DNA of 9,024 bases, taken from contig JAICLN010000163.1 of assembly GCA_025925615.1 (NCBI GenBank), positions 1 through 9,024 of the forward strand, in the 5' to 3' direction. The notes below the pieces were generated by a model. That model was not told the origin of the DNA. It worked only from the letters and a program-made list of their open reading frames with translations, and searched no databases. Shown piece by piece: positions 1 through 6,487 of this stretch; within the stretch, counting starts at the first letter, position 1; each line of letters begins with the position of its first letter. Position numbers and translations under genes: made by a program. The stretch comes from Actinomycetospora sp. (GTDB lineage: Bacteria; Actinomycetota; Actinomycetes; Mycobacteriales; Pseudonocardiaceae).

Positions 1-123
1 CGAGGTCGGCCAGGTCGCCCCCCGGCCGGTCCGCTCCCCCGACCACGCGATCCACGCGTACGGCTCCCCGAGATCCCGCTCCTCGACGAGGCGGAGCGCG
101 CCCCGGGCCGTGAGCGCCCACAC
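1..123 (-). CDS. N-terminal fragment of an unidentified protein (runs off left edge)
   Basis: Reading the minus strand from a GTG at 123-121 gives 41 uninterrupted codons to the window edge, beginning MWALTARGALRLVEERD and continuing through GEPYAWIAWSGERTGRGATW. All but one codon ends in G or C, and the residue mix (W, Y, I, L, E, D as well as R and A) looks like a real protein. The plus-strand frames here are mostly R/P/S-rich. It would be transcribed divergently from the hydrolase, leaving a short shared upstream region of about 59 bp. No clear ribosome binding site precedes the GTG, and the frame stays open further upstream, so the start is uncertain. I do not recognise the family and the rest of the gene is outside the window. 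Confidence 0.5.
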   Translation of the reverse strand, partial: MWALTARGALRLVEERDLGEPYAWIAWSGERTGRGATWPTS

Positions 124-173
124 CGGTGAACCGCCCCGGTGCCCGCGAGCCGTTCCTCGTCCGACGGGTATGC

Positions 174-178
174 GGAGG
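174..178 (+). promoter_or_regulatory. Ribosome binding site GGAGG deciding the hydrolase start
   Basis: GGAGG lies four bases before the ATG at 183. This favours that ATG over the upstream in-frame GTG at 126, which has no Shine-Dalgarno sequence and would nearly abut the divergent minus-strand start at 123. Confidence 0.65.
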
Positions 179-182
179 ACTC

Positions 183-1136
183 ATGGAAACCATCAGCAGC
201 GCGCCCCGGCGTGCCGGGCGGCGAGAACGCCCGGTCCCCGGCGTCGTCGGCGACGACGGCGTCCCCCTCGACGTCACGATCCGCGGCACCCGCGGGCCGA
301 CCGTGATCTTCTGCCACGGCTTCACGGTCGACTCGCACTTCTGGGCGCCGCAGATCGCCGCGCTCGACGGCCACGCCCGGGTGGTGACGTGGGACCAGCG
401 CGGCCACGGACGCTCCGGCTGGGGCGAGGTTGCCCACGGCACGGTGGAGCAGACCGGACGTGACCTCGCGGCCGTCGTCGACGCCGTGGCGCCGTCGTCG
501 CCCGTCGTACTCGTCGGGCACTCCATGGGCGGGATGAGCATCCTCGCGCTGGCCCGCCTGCGGCCCGAGTGGTTCGGCACGCGCATCGTCGGGGCGTTCC
601 TCGTCGCGACCTCGGCCGGTGAGCTGGTGCGCGAGGGCCCCCTCGGGATCGTGCACGACGTCGCGCGCCGGCTCGGCGTGCTCCCGCACATCGTGGCCGG
701 GGCGCGGATGGCCGCGCCGGTCGCCGACCTGCTGCCGTGGCGGGCCTCGTGGCTCGGGCGCTGGACGATCCGGCGGCTGCTGTTCACCGCCGAGGCCAGC
801 GACGCCGAGGTTCGCGACGCCCAGACGGTCAGCGAGCGGCTGCCGCTGCCGGTGGGGCAGGCCTTCGGGGCCTCCCTGCTCGCCTTCGACGAGTCCGGGA
901 CGCTGCCGGTGCTGGCCCGGGTCCCCGTCGTCGTGGTCACCGCCGCGCAGGACCGCGTCACCCCGGCCGTGCACGGGCGGCGCATCACCGACGCGATCGG
1001 GCCCTCGGCGCGGTTGGTGGAGGTCGAGGGGGCCGCACACGCGGTCACCGTCACCCACCACGCGATCGTCGACACCGCACTGCTCGAGCTCGTGCACGAG
1101 GTGCATCCCGGTGGGGTGGTCCGGCGCGGGGCGTGA
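183..1136 (+). CDS. Alpha/beta-hydrolase family protein
   Basis: This 317-residue protein has the full signature of a soluble alpha/beta-hydrolase. The HGF motif at 45-47, after the beta-strand VIFC, supplies the oxyanion-hole region. WDQRGHGRS at 70-78 is the usual post-strand loop, and VGHSMGG at 111-117 is the nucleophile elbow with Ser114. The triad is completed by Asp257 in TAAQDRVTP and His286 in EGAAHAV. The segment from about 145 to 230, rich in Arg and Trp, is the probable cap domain. There is no signal peptide or membrane segment, so it is likely cytoplasmic. The start is the ATG preceded by GGAGG; an upstream GTG at 126 would add 19 residues. The fold covers esterases, epoxide and haloalkane hydrolases, peroxidases and ring-fission hydrolases, and the substrate cannot be read from the sequence. 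The sigma-factor gene follows after 134 bp, with no sign of functional linkage. Confidence 0.9.
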   Translation: METISSAPRRAGRRERPVPGVVGDDGVPLDVTIRGTRGPTVIFCHGFTVDSHFWAPQIAALDGHARVVTWDQRGHGRSGWGEVAHGTVEQTGRDLAAVVDAVAPSSPVVLVGHSMGGMSILALARLRPEWFGTRIVGAFLVATSAGELVREGPLGIVHDVARRLGVLPHIVAGARMAAPVADLLPWRASWLGRWTIRRLLFTAEASDAEVRDAQTVSERLPLPVGQAFGASLLAFDESGTLPVLARVPVVVVTAAQDRVTPAVHGRRITDAIGPSARLVEVEGAAHAVTVTHHAIVDTALLELVHEVHPGGVVRRGA

Positions 1137-1270
1137 TCGCGGAGGTTGCGCCCGCGGCAGCGCTGCTGACAGTGTCGCCGCACTCGAGTCCTCCGGTTGA
1201 GCCCCCAGCCGCGGTGACGCTGCTCGCGACGACCGCCCGGACCGCCCCGGTGCGGTGGCGGGGGACGACC

Positions 1271-2176
1271 ATGACGCACGCGGGAACGGCCCCGCCAGGG
1301 CCCAGTGCGGTTCCGGACGGTGCCGTCGTGACCACCGGGACCGCCCGGTCGCCGGCGCACGCCACGTCGCGGGTCGACGCCGGAAACGAGGACTTCGCCG
1401 CGCTGGTGCCCGTCTTCGTCGAGCACGCCGCGTGCGGCAGCGACGACCCGCGCCGGAGCGAACTGCGCGACCGGCTCGTCGTCTCCTACCTCCCGGTCGC
1501 CCGGAACATCGCCCGACGCTTCGCGCGGCGCGGTGAGCCCACCGAGGACCTCGAGCAGGTGGCGACCGTCGGGCTGATGCACGCCGTGGACCGGTTCGAC
1601 CCCGGACGCGAACGCGACTTCCTCTCCTACGCGGTCCCGACGATCATGGGCGAGGTCCGGCGCTACTTCCGGGACTCCGCGTGGTCGGTGCGCACCCCGC
1701 GCAGCGTCAAGGACCGCTACCTCGCCGTCGGGACCGCCACCTCGGCACTGTCCCAGCGTCTCGGCCGCGCCCCGACGGTCGCGGAGATCGCGGACCACCT
1801 GACGCTCACGCGCGAGGAGGTGACCGAGGCGGTCGCGGCGCACGGGTCGTACCACCCGGCGTCGCTCGACGAGACCCTCGGCGAGGGCGACGACTCGTCG
1901 CTCGCCAACGTGCTCGGCTCGGTCGACCCGGAGTTCGATCGCGTCGAGGTGCGCGAGCTGGTCCGGTCGCTGGTGGCGAGCCTGCCGCAGCGGGAGCGCA
2001 CGATGCTCGCCCTGCGGTTCGTGCACGAGCAGACCCAGGCCGAGATCGCGTCGGTGCTGTGCATCTCGCAGATGCACGTCTCGCGGTTGCTGACGCGGAC
2101 GCTGGCGGCGCTGCGCAGCCAGGTGGAGGCCCAGATCCGGGCCGAGGAGGGTGACGGACCGCCCGTCGCGGTCTGA
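1271..2176 (+). CDS. RNA polymerase sigma factor, SigB/SigF/SigG family
   Basis: This 301-residue protein directs core RNA polymerase to a set of promoters, usually stress or developmental genes in this family. Region 2 spans about 66-144, including DLEQVATVGLMHAVDRFDP (2.1-2.2) and FLSYAVPTIMGEVRRYFRD followed by WSVRTPR (2.3-2.4, the -10-recognising part). Region 3 is about 147-190, with APTVAEIADHL. Region 4 is about 233-283, with SLPQRERTMLALRF and the helix-turn-helix TQAEIASVLCISQMHVSRLL. ISQMHVSRLL and MGEVRRYFRD are typical of SigB/F/G rather than housekeeping or ECF sigmas. The first 40 residues are a low-complexity tail. The start is the ATG at 1271, five bases after GGGGGA; GTG codons at 1214 and 1328 are in-frame alternatives. 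These sigmas are often next to an RsbW-type anti-sigma kinase, but none is present here, so its control cannot be inferred from neighbours. Confidence 0.93.
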   Translation: MTHAGTAPPGPSAVPDGAVVTTGTARSPAHATSRVDAGNEDFAALVPVFVEHAACGSDDPRRSELRDRLVVSYLPVARNIARRFARRGEPTEDLEQVATVGLMHAVDRFDPGRERDFLSYAVPTIMGEVRRYFRDSAWSVRTPRSVKDRYLAVGTATSALSQRLGRAPTVAEIADHLTLTREEVTEAVAAHGSYHPASLDETLGEGDDSSLANVLGSVDPEFDRVEVRELVRSLVASLPQRERTMLALRFVHEQTQAEIASVLCISQMHVSRLLTRTLAALRSQVEAQIRAEEGDGPPVAV

Positions 2177-2435
2177 CACAGGGTGCCGAAATCCGCACGC
2201 GTGCCCACCCACACGGCGGGCCGAAACCCCCGCGCCGACATCTGAACGTGACGGTCTGGTTACGACGTGTCGGATTCCTGTCCCTTTGTGACCCGTTACG
2301 CGTAGTTGATCAGTATTTCGCGCGGTATGCCCGACTCGCGGGGCGGGCCACTGGTGCGCACCATCCACCGATCGAGCGCGGCCGACCCCATCGGCCGAGC
2401 CCGCCGTCGAGCCACCCACGCGACCCGGGAGACCC
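2177..2435. promoter_or_regulatory. Intergenic leader before the permease
   Basis: This 259-bp region is the longest gene-free stretch. Just after the sigma gene, GGGTG (2181-2185) can pair with CACCC (2206-2210) around the perfect 10-bp palindrome GCACGCGTGC (2195-2204), a weak terminator candidate. The part from about 2240 to 2320 is clearly richer in A and T than the rest of the window and probably holds the permease promoter. A possible -35 is TTGTGA (2286-2291); CAGTAT (2311-2316) is a poor -10 at a long 19-bp spacing. The permease would then have an untranslated leader of about 110 bases. No good promoter consensus is present. Confidence 0.35.
2247..2300. promoter_or_regulatory. Cluster of GTnAC-type half-sites, possible operator
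   Basis: Two imperfect dyads occur 36 bp apart. The first is CGTGAC-N6-GTTACG at 2247-2264 and the second is GTGAC-CC-GTTAC at 2288-2299, the latter overlapping the candidate -35. GTTACG recurs exactly at 2259-2264 and 2295-2300. Repeated dyads at a phased distance upstream of a transporter gene suggest a regulator binding site. The regulator is unknown. Confidence 0.3.
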
Positions 2436-4085
2436 ATGTCCACCACCGCCGAAGGACCCGTGCTGACCACGGGCACCGGGCTGCGCCGCACCGTCGGGTT
2501 CAGCGCGCTGATGTTCATCTCGCTCGGCTCGATCATCGGGTCGGGCTGGCTGCTGGGTGCGCTCACGGCCGCGAAGTCCGCCGGCGGCGCGTCGATCCTG
2601 TCCTGGCTGCTCGCCGGGGTCATCGTCATCCTGCTGGCGCTGGTCCACGCCGAACTGGGCTCGACCTACCCGGTGGCCGGCGGCACCGCGCGGTACCCGC
2701 GCCTGGCGTTCGGGTCGATCGCCGGCTTCGCGGCGGGCTGGGTCGGGTGGATCCAGGCCGTGGCGATCGCGCCGATCGAGGTCGAGGCGGCACTGTCCTA
2801 CCTCGACCACCTCGTGCACGGGCTCGTGGACGACAACGGCAACCTCACGGGCATCGGGTTCCTGCTCGCCGCGGCGCTCATGGTGCTGTTCACCGGCATC
2901 AACCTGCTCGGGGTGGCCTTCCTCGCCGAGACCAACCGGATCACGGTGCTGTGGAAGATCGCGATCCCGGTGCTCACGGTGATCGTGCTGGTCTTCGTGT
3001 CCTTCCACGGGTCGAACTTCACCGCGGGCGGCGGCTTCGCCCCGTTCGGGGCGCACGGGGTGTTCGCCGCCCTGCCGCTCGGCGTGGTGTTCGCCCTGCA
3101 GGGCTTCGAGCAGGCCGCCCAGATGGGTGGCGAGGCCCGCAACCCGCAGCGGGACATGCCGCGGGCCCTGATCGGTGCCGTCGCGGTCGGCGTCGTGATC
3201 TACCTGGCCCTCGAGGTCGCGTTCATCGGTGCCCTCGACCCGGCCAACCTGGCGGGCGGCTGGGCCGACCCGATCGGCAAGGGCGACTTCGGCCCCTACG
3301 TGACGATCGCCGGGGCCCTCGGCCTGACGTGGCTGTCGATCCTGCTCTACGTCGACGCCTTCATCTCGCCGGCCGGCACCGGCCTCGTCTACGTGGCGAC
3401 GTCGGCGCGCCTGTCGTACGCGCTCAGCCAGTCCGGGTTCGCGCCCAAGGGACTGTCGAAGATCTCCAAGCGCGGCATCCCGTGGGTGTCGACGGTCGTG
3501 GCGTTCATCGTCGGGATCATCGCGTTCCTGCCGTTCCCGAGCTGGCAGTCGCTGGTCTCGCTCGTGACGTCCGCGACGGTGATCATGTACGGCTTCGCGC
3601 CGCTCACGCTCGCGGCACTGCGCAAGGCCGATCCGGACCGGAACCGTCCCTACAGGATGCCCGCGGCCGCCGTCATCGCCCCGCTGTCGTTCATCGCGGC
3701 GAACGAGATCATCTACTGGTCGGGCTGGACGACCCTCTGGAAGCTCTACGTCGCGATCCTCGTCGGCTTCGTGCTCTTCGCGATCTACCGGGCCGTGCAG
3801 ACCTCGCGGAAGGGTGTCCCGCCGGGCGCGAAGGACCTGCAGCTGCGGTCGCTGGGCTGGATCCTGCCGTGGCTGGGCGGGATCGGGATCATCTCGGCCC
3901 TCGGCCAGTACGACGCGGCGGTCACGCTGATCCCGGAATGGATCGACCTGATCCTCATCGCGGCCTGGTCACTGGTCATCTACTTCCTCGCGGTGCGCAT
4001 GGTGATGCCGCGCGAGGCCGTGGCGGCGCAGGTCGAGATCGAGGCTGCGGACGCGGCCGCGGAGCCGGAGGAGCTGCACGCGTAG
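2436..4085 (+). CDS. APC-superfamily permease, YveA-like (putative aspartate:proton symporter)
   Basis: This 549-residue inner-membrane protein has about 12-13 hydrophobic segments, at roughly 20-43, 52-72, 98-120, 139-162, 170-190, 208-226, 245-267, 290-320, 350-368, 372-395, 412-428, 435-452, 473-490 and 503-520, some of them marginal. GSIIGSGW at 31-38 is the unwound TM1 motif that binds the amino-acid substrate in APC transporters. From memory of the Bacillus subtilis YveA sequence, several blocks line up: GSGWL, AELG...PVAGGTARYP, FAPFG, E.RNPQR, LPFPSW, and PLSFI...YWSGW. This makes an acidic-amino-acid or related symporter the best guess. The start is an ATG four bases after GGGAG (2427-2431). 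The C-terminal 30 residues are a charged, Ala/Glu-rich cytosolic tail. The gene appears monocistronic, with a hairpin about 60 bases downstream. Substrate specificity remains inferred. Confidence 0.88.
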   Translation: MSTTAEGPVLTTGTGLRRTVGFSALMFISLGSIIGSGWLLGALTAAKSAGGASILSWLLAGVIVILLALVHAELGSTYPVAGGTARYPRLAFGSIAGFAAGWVGWIQAVAIAPIEVEAALSYLDHLVHGLVDDNGNLTGIGFLLAAALMVLFTGINLLGVAFLAETNRITVLWKIAIPVLTVIVLVFVSFHGSNFTAGGGFAPFGAHGVFAALPLGVVFALQGFEQAAQMGGEARNPQRDMPRALIGAVAVGVVIYLALEVAFIGALDPANLAGGWADPIGKGDFGPYVTIAGALGLTWLSILLYVDAFISPAGTGLVYVATSARLSYALSQSGFAPKGLSKISKRGIPWVSTVVAFIVGIIAFLPFPSWQSLVSLVTSATVIMYGFAPLTLAALRKADPDRNRPYRMPAAAVIAPLSFIAANEIIYWSGWTTLWKLYVAILVGFVLFAIYRAVQTSRKGVPPGAKDLQLRSLGWILPWLGGIGIISALGQYDAAVTLIPEWIDLILIAAWSLVIYFLAVRMVMPREAVAAQVEIEAADAAAEPEELHA

Positions 4086-4142
4086 CCCCCCGTTCCGCAC
4101 CGACGACGGGCGGGTAGGTGGTCCGGCCGTCGACGCGCTGAC

Positions 4143-4172
4143 CGGCCCGCCACGCCCGTCGGTGGTGGGCTG
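4143..4172 (+). terminator. Hairpin after the permease, putative terminator
   Basis: GCCCGCCAC (4145-4153) pairs with GTGGTGGGC (4162-4170) through nine pairs, one of them G-U, around an 8-base loop; two further pairs extend the stem. There is no U-tract, as is common for actinobacterial terminators. The loop bases 4154-4161 are also complementary to 4104-4111, so an alternative fold is possible. A 12-bp direct repeat GCTGACCGGCCC flanks the hairpin (4137-4148 and 4169-4180). Confidence 0.4.
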
Positions 4173-4200
4173 ACCGGCCCCGGCACGGCAGGATGCCGCC

Positions 4201-5163
4201 GTGGCGCAGGACGAGGACGCACCCGGGGCACCCGACGTCGAGGACGCTGCCGACGAGCTCTACGGCCTGCACCCCGACCACTTCGTCCCCCGCCGCACCG
4301 AGCTGGTGAAGGCGGCGCGGGCGGCCAAGGACAAGGACGCCGCCACCGCCATCGGTGCCCTGCGCAAGCCCTCGCTCGGCGCCTGGTTGGCCAACGTGCT
4401 GGCGCGCGAGTCACCGGACGAGGTCGCGGCGCTCGAGGAACTCGGCGCCTCGTTGCGCTCGGCCCAGGAGGAGCTCTCCGGGGACGCGCTCCGGACCCTC
4501 ACCCGGCAGCGTCGGGAGCTCGTGGGGGCACTGGTCGCGCGGGCCCGGCGGCTGGCGCGGGCCGACGGCGTCGGGGTCGGGGACTCGGTGGCACGCGACC
4601 TGGAGAACACGATCGCCGCGGCGCTCGCCGACGACGGGGCCGCGCGCGCGTTCGCGGCCGGGCGCCTGACGACCGCGTTGGAGCCCGGCGTCGGGTTCAC
4701 CGGCGGGGTCGAGCCGTCGCGGGGCACCCGGCGGCCGCCACCGCCGCGCGGGTCGGGGACGGCGACCCGTCGACCACCGCCGCGCCGGGAGTCGCCCGAC
4801 GCCGAGCCCCCGGCGGACGACGACGAGGCACAGGACGACGGGCGCGCGGCCGAGGAGGAGCGCGCGCGGGCCCGGGGGGGCGCCGACCGCGCGGGGGAGC
4901 GGGCCCGCGAGGAGCGTGACGACGCCGACCGCGTGGCCGAGCGCGCCCGGGCCCGCGCCGAGCAGGCCGTGTCCGATCACGACGAGGCGACCGAGACCGT
5001 CACGACGCTGCGGGAGCGGCTCGAGCGTGCGGAGGCCGCTCAGGAGCGGGCGCGGGAGCAGGACGAGGCCGCCCGGCAGGCCCGCGAGGAGGCCGACACC
5101 GCCGCCGACGAGGCCCGCCGGGCGCTCGACCAGGCCGAGGCGGAGCGCGCCGACCTGGAGTGA
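4201..5163 (+). CDS. Hypothetical protein with helical N-terminal domain and coiled-coil tail
   Basis: This 320-residue protein starts at a GTG preceded by AGGA seven bases upstream. Residues 15-165 form a compact, mainly helical domain (ELYGLHPDHFVPRR, then ALRKPSLGAWLANVLARE, then TLTRQRRELVGALVARARRLA). From memory this resembles an uncharacterised actinobacterial family with an LYGL...F...R..L start and a RKPS..AW..N core. Residues 170-215 are a Pro/Arg- then Asp/Glu-rich disordered linker. Residues 216-320 are an Arg/Glu/Ala-rich segment with heptad-like spacing, a likely long coiled coil. There is no signal peptide or membrane segment, so it is probably cytoplasmic. The C-terminal part contains a run of seven G near 4874-4880, a spot where sequencing could slip, but the frame continues coherently beyond it. 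It converges on the lipase gene. Function is unknown. Confidence 0.75.
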   Translation: MAQDEDAPGAPDVEDAADELYGLHPDHFVPRRTELVKAARAAKDKDAATAIGALRKPSLGAWLANVLARESPDEVAALEELGASLRSAQEELSGDALRTLTRQRRELVGALVARARRLARADGVGVGDSVARDLENTIAAALADDGAARAFAAGRLTTALEPGVGFTGGVEPSRGTRRPPPPRGSGTATRRPPPRRESPDAEPPADDDEAQDDGRAAEEERARARGGADRAGERAREERDDADRVAERARARAEQAVSDHDEATETVTTLRERLERAEAAQERAREQDEAARQAREEADTAADEARRALDQAEAERADLE

Positions 5164-5196
5164 TCAACCGGTCGACGACGTGGCTTTCCTCCCGCT

Positions 5197-5244
5197 GGGT
5201 GCAAGCAATCAGGGGAGCACGCCGATAGGGCTTCGCTTGCATCC
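5197..5244. terminator. Convergent-gene hairpin with conserved loop (repeat copy A)
   Basis: GGGTGCAAGC (5197-5206) pairs with GCTTGCATCC (5235-5244) in ten pairs, one a G-U, enclosing a 28-base loop. The loop begins exactly with the 21-bp repeat shared with the sequence upstream of the lipase. It lies between the stops of two convergent genes, 11 bases past the lipase stop, so a bidirectional terminator is a reasonable role. The long conserved loop is not explained by termination alone. Confidence 0.5.
5207..5227 (-). repeat. 21-bp repeat, copy A
   Basis: On the minus strand this reads TATCGGCGTG...CCCTGATT, identical over all 21 bases to copy B at 6392-6412 and inverted relative to it. It forms most of the loop of the surrounding hairpin. 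Confidence 0.85.
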
Positions 5245-5255
5245 GGGCCTGTGGA

Positions 5256-6332
5256 TCAGCCGCGCGCGTACGGCTTCAACGGCGGCTCGGCGAGCACGTG
5301 CGGGTAGGTCGCGACCTGGAACGCGACGCCCGCGGTGTAGGCCGCGAGACGGGCCGGGAAGGTCAGCGGGTCGACGCCGGGCTGGAGCAGCTGGGTGCAC
5401 ACCGACCGGTCGATGCGCGCTGCCGAAGCCGGCCCGTCGTGGTCGAGCGCGTCGATCACCAGGGCGTAGGCCACCGGGTCGAACGAGCCCATGGACAGGT
5501 GGTCGGCGACGTGGCCGAGGCAGACGTCGAAGGTCGAGATGTTGGCGCGGCGCCCGGCCCCCGTCGTGAGCGCCGAGCTCGGGGCCGGCCCGAGGTTCGG
5601 CACGACGACCTCGTCGGTCGGGGTGAACATCTGCGTGTAGTCGATGCCGGCGAAGGTCTCGGGCCCGGAGTTCAGCGCCGTCGTGAAGTGCGAGAACGAC
5701 TGCTGCTGCCAGAACGCGGGCGCGCAGCCCGCCGCCGCGCAGACCGGGTAGGCGTCGAGGGTGCCGTGGTTGGAGGGGTCGATGCCGATGACGTCGCCGA
5801 CCTTCGCCCGGGTGTCCGGCCAGTACTTCAGCGCCCAGCGCCCGATCATCCCGCCCTGGGAGAAGCCGACGACCGCGACCTTCTGCCCGCTGCGCGCGCG
5901 GACCGCCCGGATCGCGTTCACGACGTACTCGGCGCCGACCTGGATGTCACTCATCTCGTGGTTCGGCAGCTCGACCGAGCAGAACGGCCGGCCCGCGGCG
6001 GTGAACGCGCGGAAGTAGTTCCAGCTGAAGTTCTCCTGCGGGGTGAGCGTGGTGCCGGCGATGAACAGCGCGACGGGACGCGAGGCGTTCGTCGTACCGG
6101 GCCCGCAGGTCAGCGCCGCGTCGAGGGTGCTCTGCGGGACGTCGAAGGCGGGCCCGGAGCTGCCCGCCCCGCCGTCGGAGCCGCCGCCCCAGGCCGGGAC
6201 CGCCGCCGAGGCGCCGGTCGCGCCGACGACGAGCGCGGCCGCCGTCGCCAGGGCCACGACCGCGGCGCGCACCGCCCGGCCCGCGTCGTGACCGACCGTA
6301 CGGGCGCTGTGCCGCCCCGTGATCCGTCGCAC
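5256..6332 (-). CDS. Secreted CalB-like lipase (alpha/beta-hydrolase)
   Basis: This 358-residue protein starts at GTG 6332 and has a Sec-type signal. The Arg-rich n-region is followed by a hydrophobic core (AAVVALATAAALVVGATG), with likely cleavage after ASA at 43, then a Gly/Ser linker to about 60. The body closely follows Candida antarctica lipase B. IAGTT at 91-95 aligns with the oxyanion loop. VGFSQGG carries Ser158, TPTDE has Asp240 and ADHLS has His278. DIQVGAEYVVNAI and the C-terminal LKPYARG also match. Ser-to-Asp spacing is 82, as in CalB, and Asp-to-His is 38 against 37. Cys76-Cys118 (42 apart) and Cys271-Cys312 (41 apart) match two CalB disulfides (42 apart each), and Cys198/Cys203 may form another. 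It should hydrolyse esters or triglycerides outside the cell. A later in-frame GTG at 6272 would leave a shorter signal peptide. The Shine-Dalgarno sequence is weak at either start. The gene sits between inverted 21-bp repeats. Confidence 0.9.
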   Translation of the reverse strand: MRRITGRHSARTVGHDAGRAVRAAVVALATAAALVVGATGASAAVPAWGGGSDGGAGSSGPAFDVPQSTLDAALTCGPGTTNASRPVALFIAGTTLTPQENFSWNYFRAFTAAGRPFCSVELPNHEMSDIQVGAEYVVNAIRAVRARSGQKVAVVGFSQGGMIGRWALKYWPDTRAKVGDVIGIDPSNHGTLDAYPVCAAAGCAPAFWQQQSFSHFTTALNSGPETFAGIDYTQMFTPTDEVVVPNLGPAPSSALTTGAGRRANISTFDVCLGHVADHLSMGSFDPVAYALVIDALDHDGPASAARIDRSVCTQLLQPGVDPLTFPARLAAYTAGVAFQVATYPHVLAEPPLKPYARG

Positions 6333-6391
6333 GCACCCCGAACGACCGGCTGTTCCATCGGATGCGATCTCCGCCGGTGAGTGGCCGGCCG

Positions 6392-6412
6392 TATCGGCGT
6401 GCTCCCCTGATT
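6392..6412 (+). repeat. 21-bp repeat, copy B
   Basis: This copy is identical to the reverse complement of copy A at 5207-5227. It lies in the 155-bp gap between the lipase start and the IclR stop, antisense to both genes, and directly abuts the palindrome at 6413-6429. Confidence 0.85.
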
Positions 6413-6429
6413 CTGGCGTCGGACGCCAG
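6413..6429. repeat. Perfect palindrome between repeat copies B and C
   Basis: CTGGCGTC (6413-6420) and GACGCCAG (6422-6429) are exact reverse complements around a single G. As RNA this could form a short hairpin downstream of IclR. It also joins the end of copy B to the upstream flank of copy C. Confidence 0.7.
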
Positions 6430-6440
6430 GAACGTGCCCC

Positions 6441-6453
6441 TATCGGCGTGCTC
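6441..6453 (+). repeat. Partial third copy of the repeat, copy C
   Basis: TATCGGCGTGCTC matches the first 13 bases of copies A and B, after which it diverges (AGGAGG instead of CCCTGA). Its upstream flank CCC also matches copy A. It is a direct repeat of copy B at a 49-bp period. Confidence 0.7.
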
Positions 6454-6487
6454 AGGAGGACGCTGCCACGAGGGGGGCGACCCGTCG

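Noticed and set aside
2..129. Plus-strand gene end with an apparent frameshift near 70
   Set aside because: One plus frame has G/C third positions to about 70 and another afterwards, ending in a GTGA overlap with the GTG at 126. The single uninterrupted minus-strand frame explains the same pattern better.
166..171. GGGTAT as a SigB/SigF-type -10 element before the hydrolase
   Set aside because: No GTTT-like -35 lies at the proper distance, and it sits only 11 bases from the ATG, overlapping the ribosome binding region.
672..690. CGGCGTGCTCCC inside the hydrolase, resembling the 21-bp repeat core
   Set aside because: Only about 12 bases match, within normal coding sequence, and neither the flanks nor the arms are shared. 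It is probably chance in GC-rich DNA.
737..1270. Upstream extension of the sigma-factor frame
   Set aside because: It overlaps the hydrolase in another frame and is Arg/Ala/Gly-rich. The sigma protein fits the family from about the ATG at 1271.
2306..4117. A 603-codon plus-strand frame overlapping the permease
   Set aside because: It is Arg/Gly/Pro-rich and has no membrane segments, the usual shadow of a high-GC gene. The permease frame has about 12 clear hydrophobic helices.
6364..6455. A small peptide encoded across repeat copies (PYRRAPLI in two places)
   Set aside because: The shared peptide simply follows from the identical DNA repeat. The sequences on each side differ completely and there is no consistent start codon or ribosome binding site.
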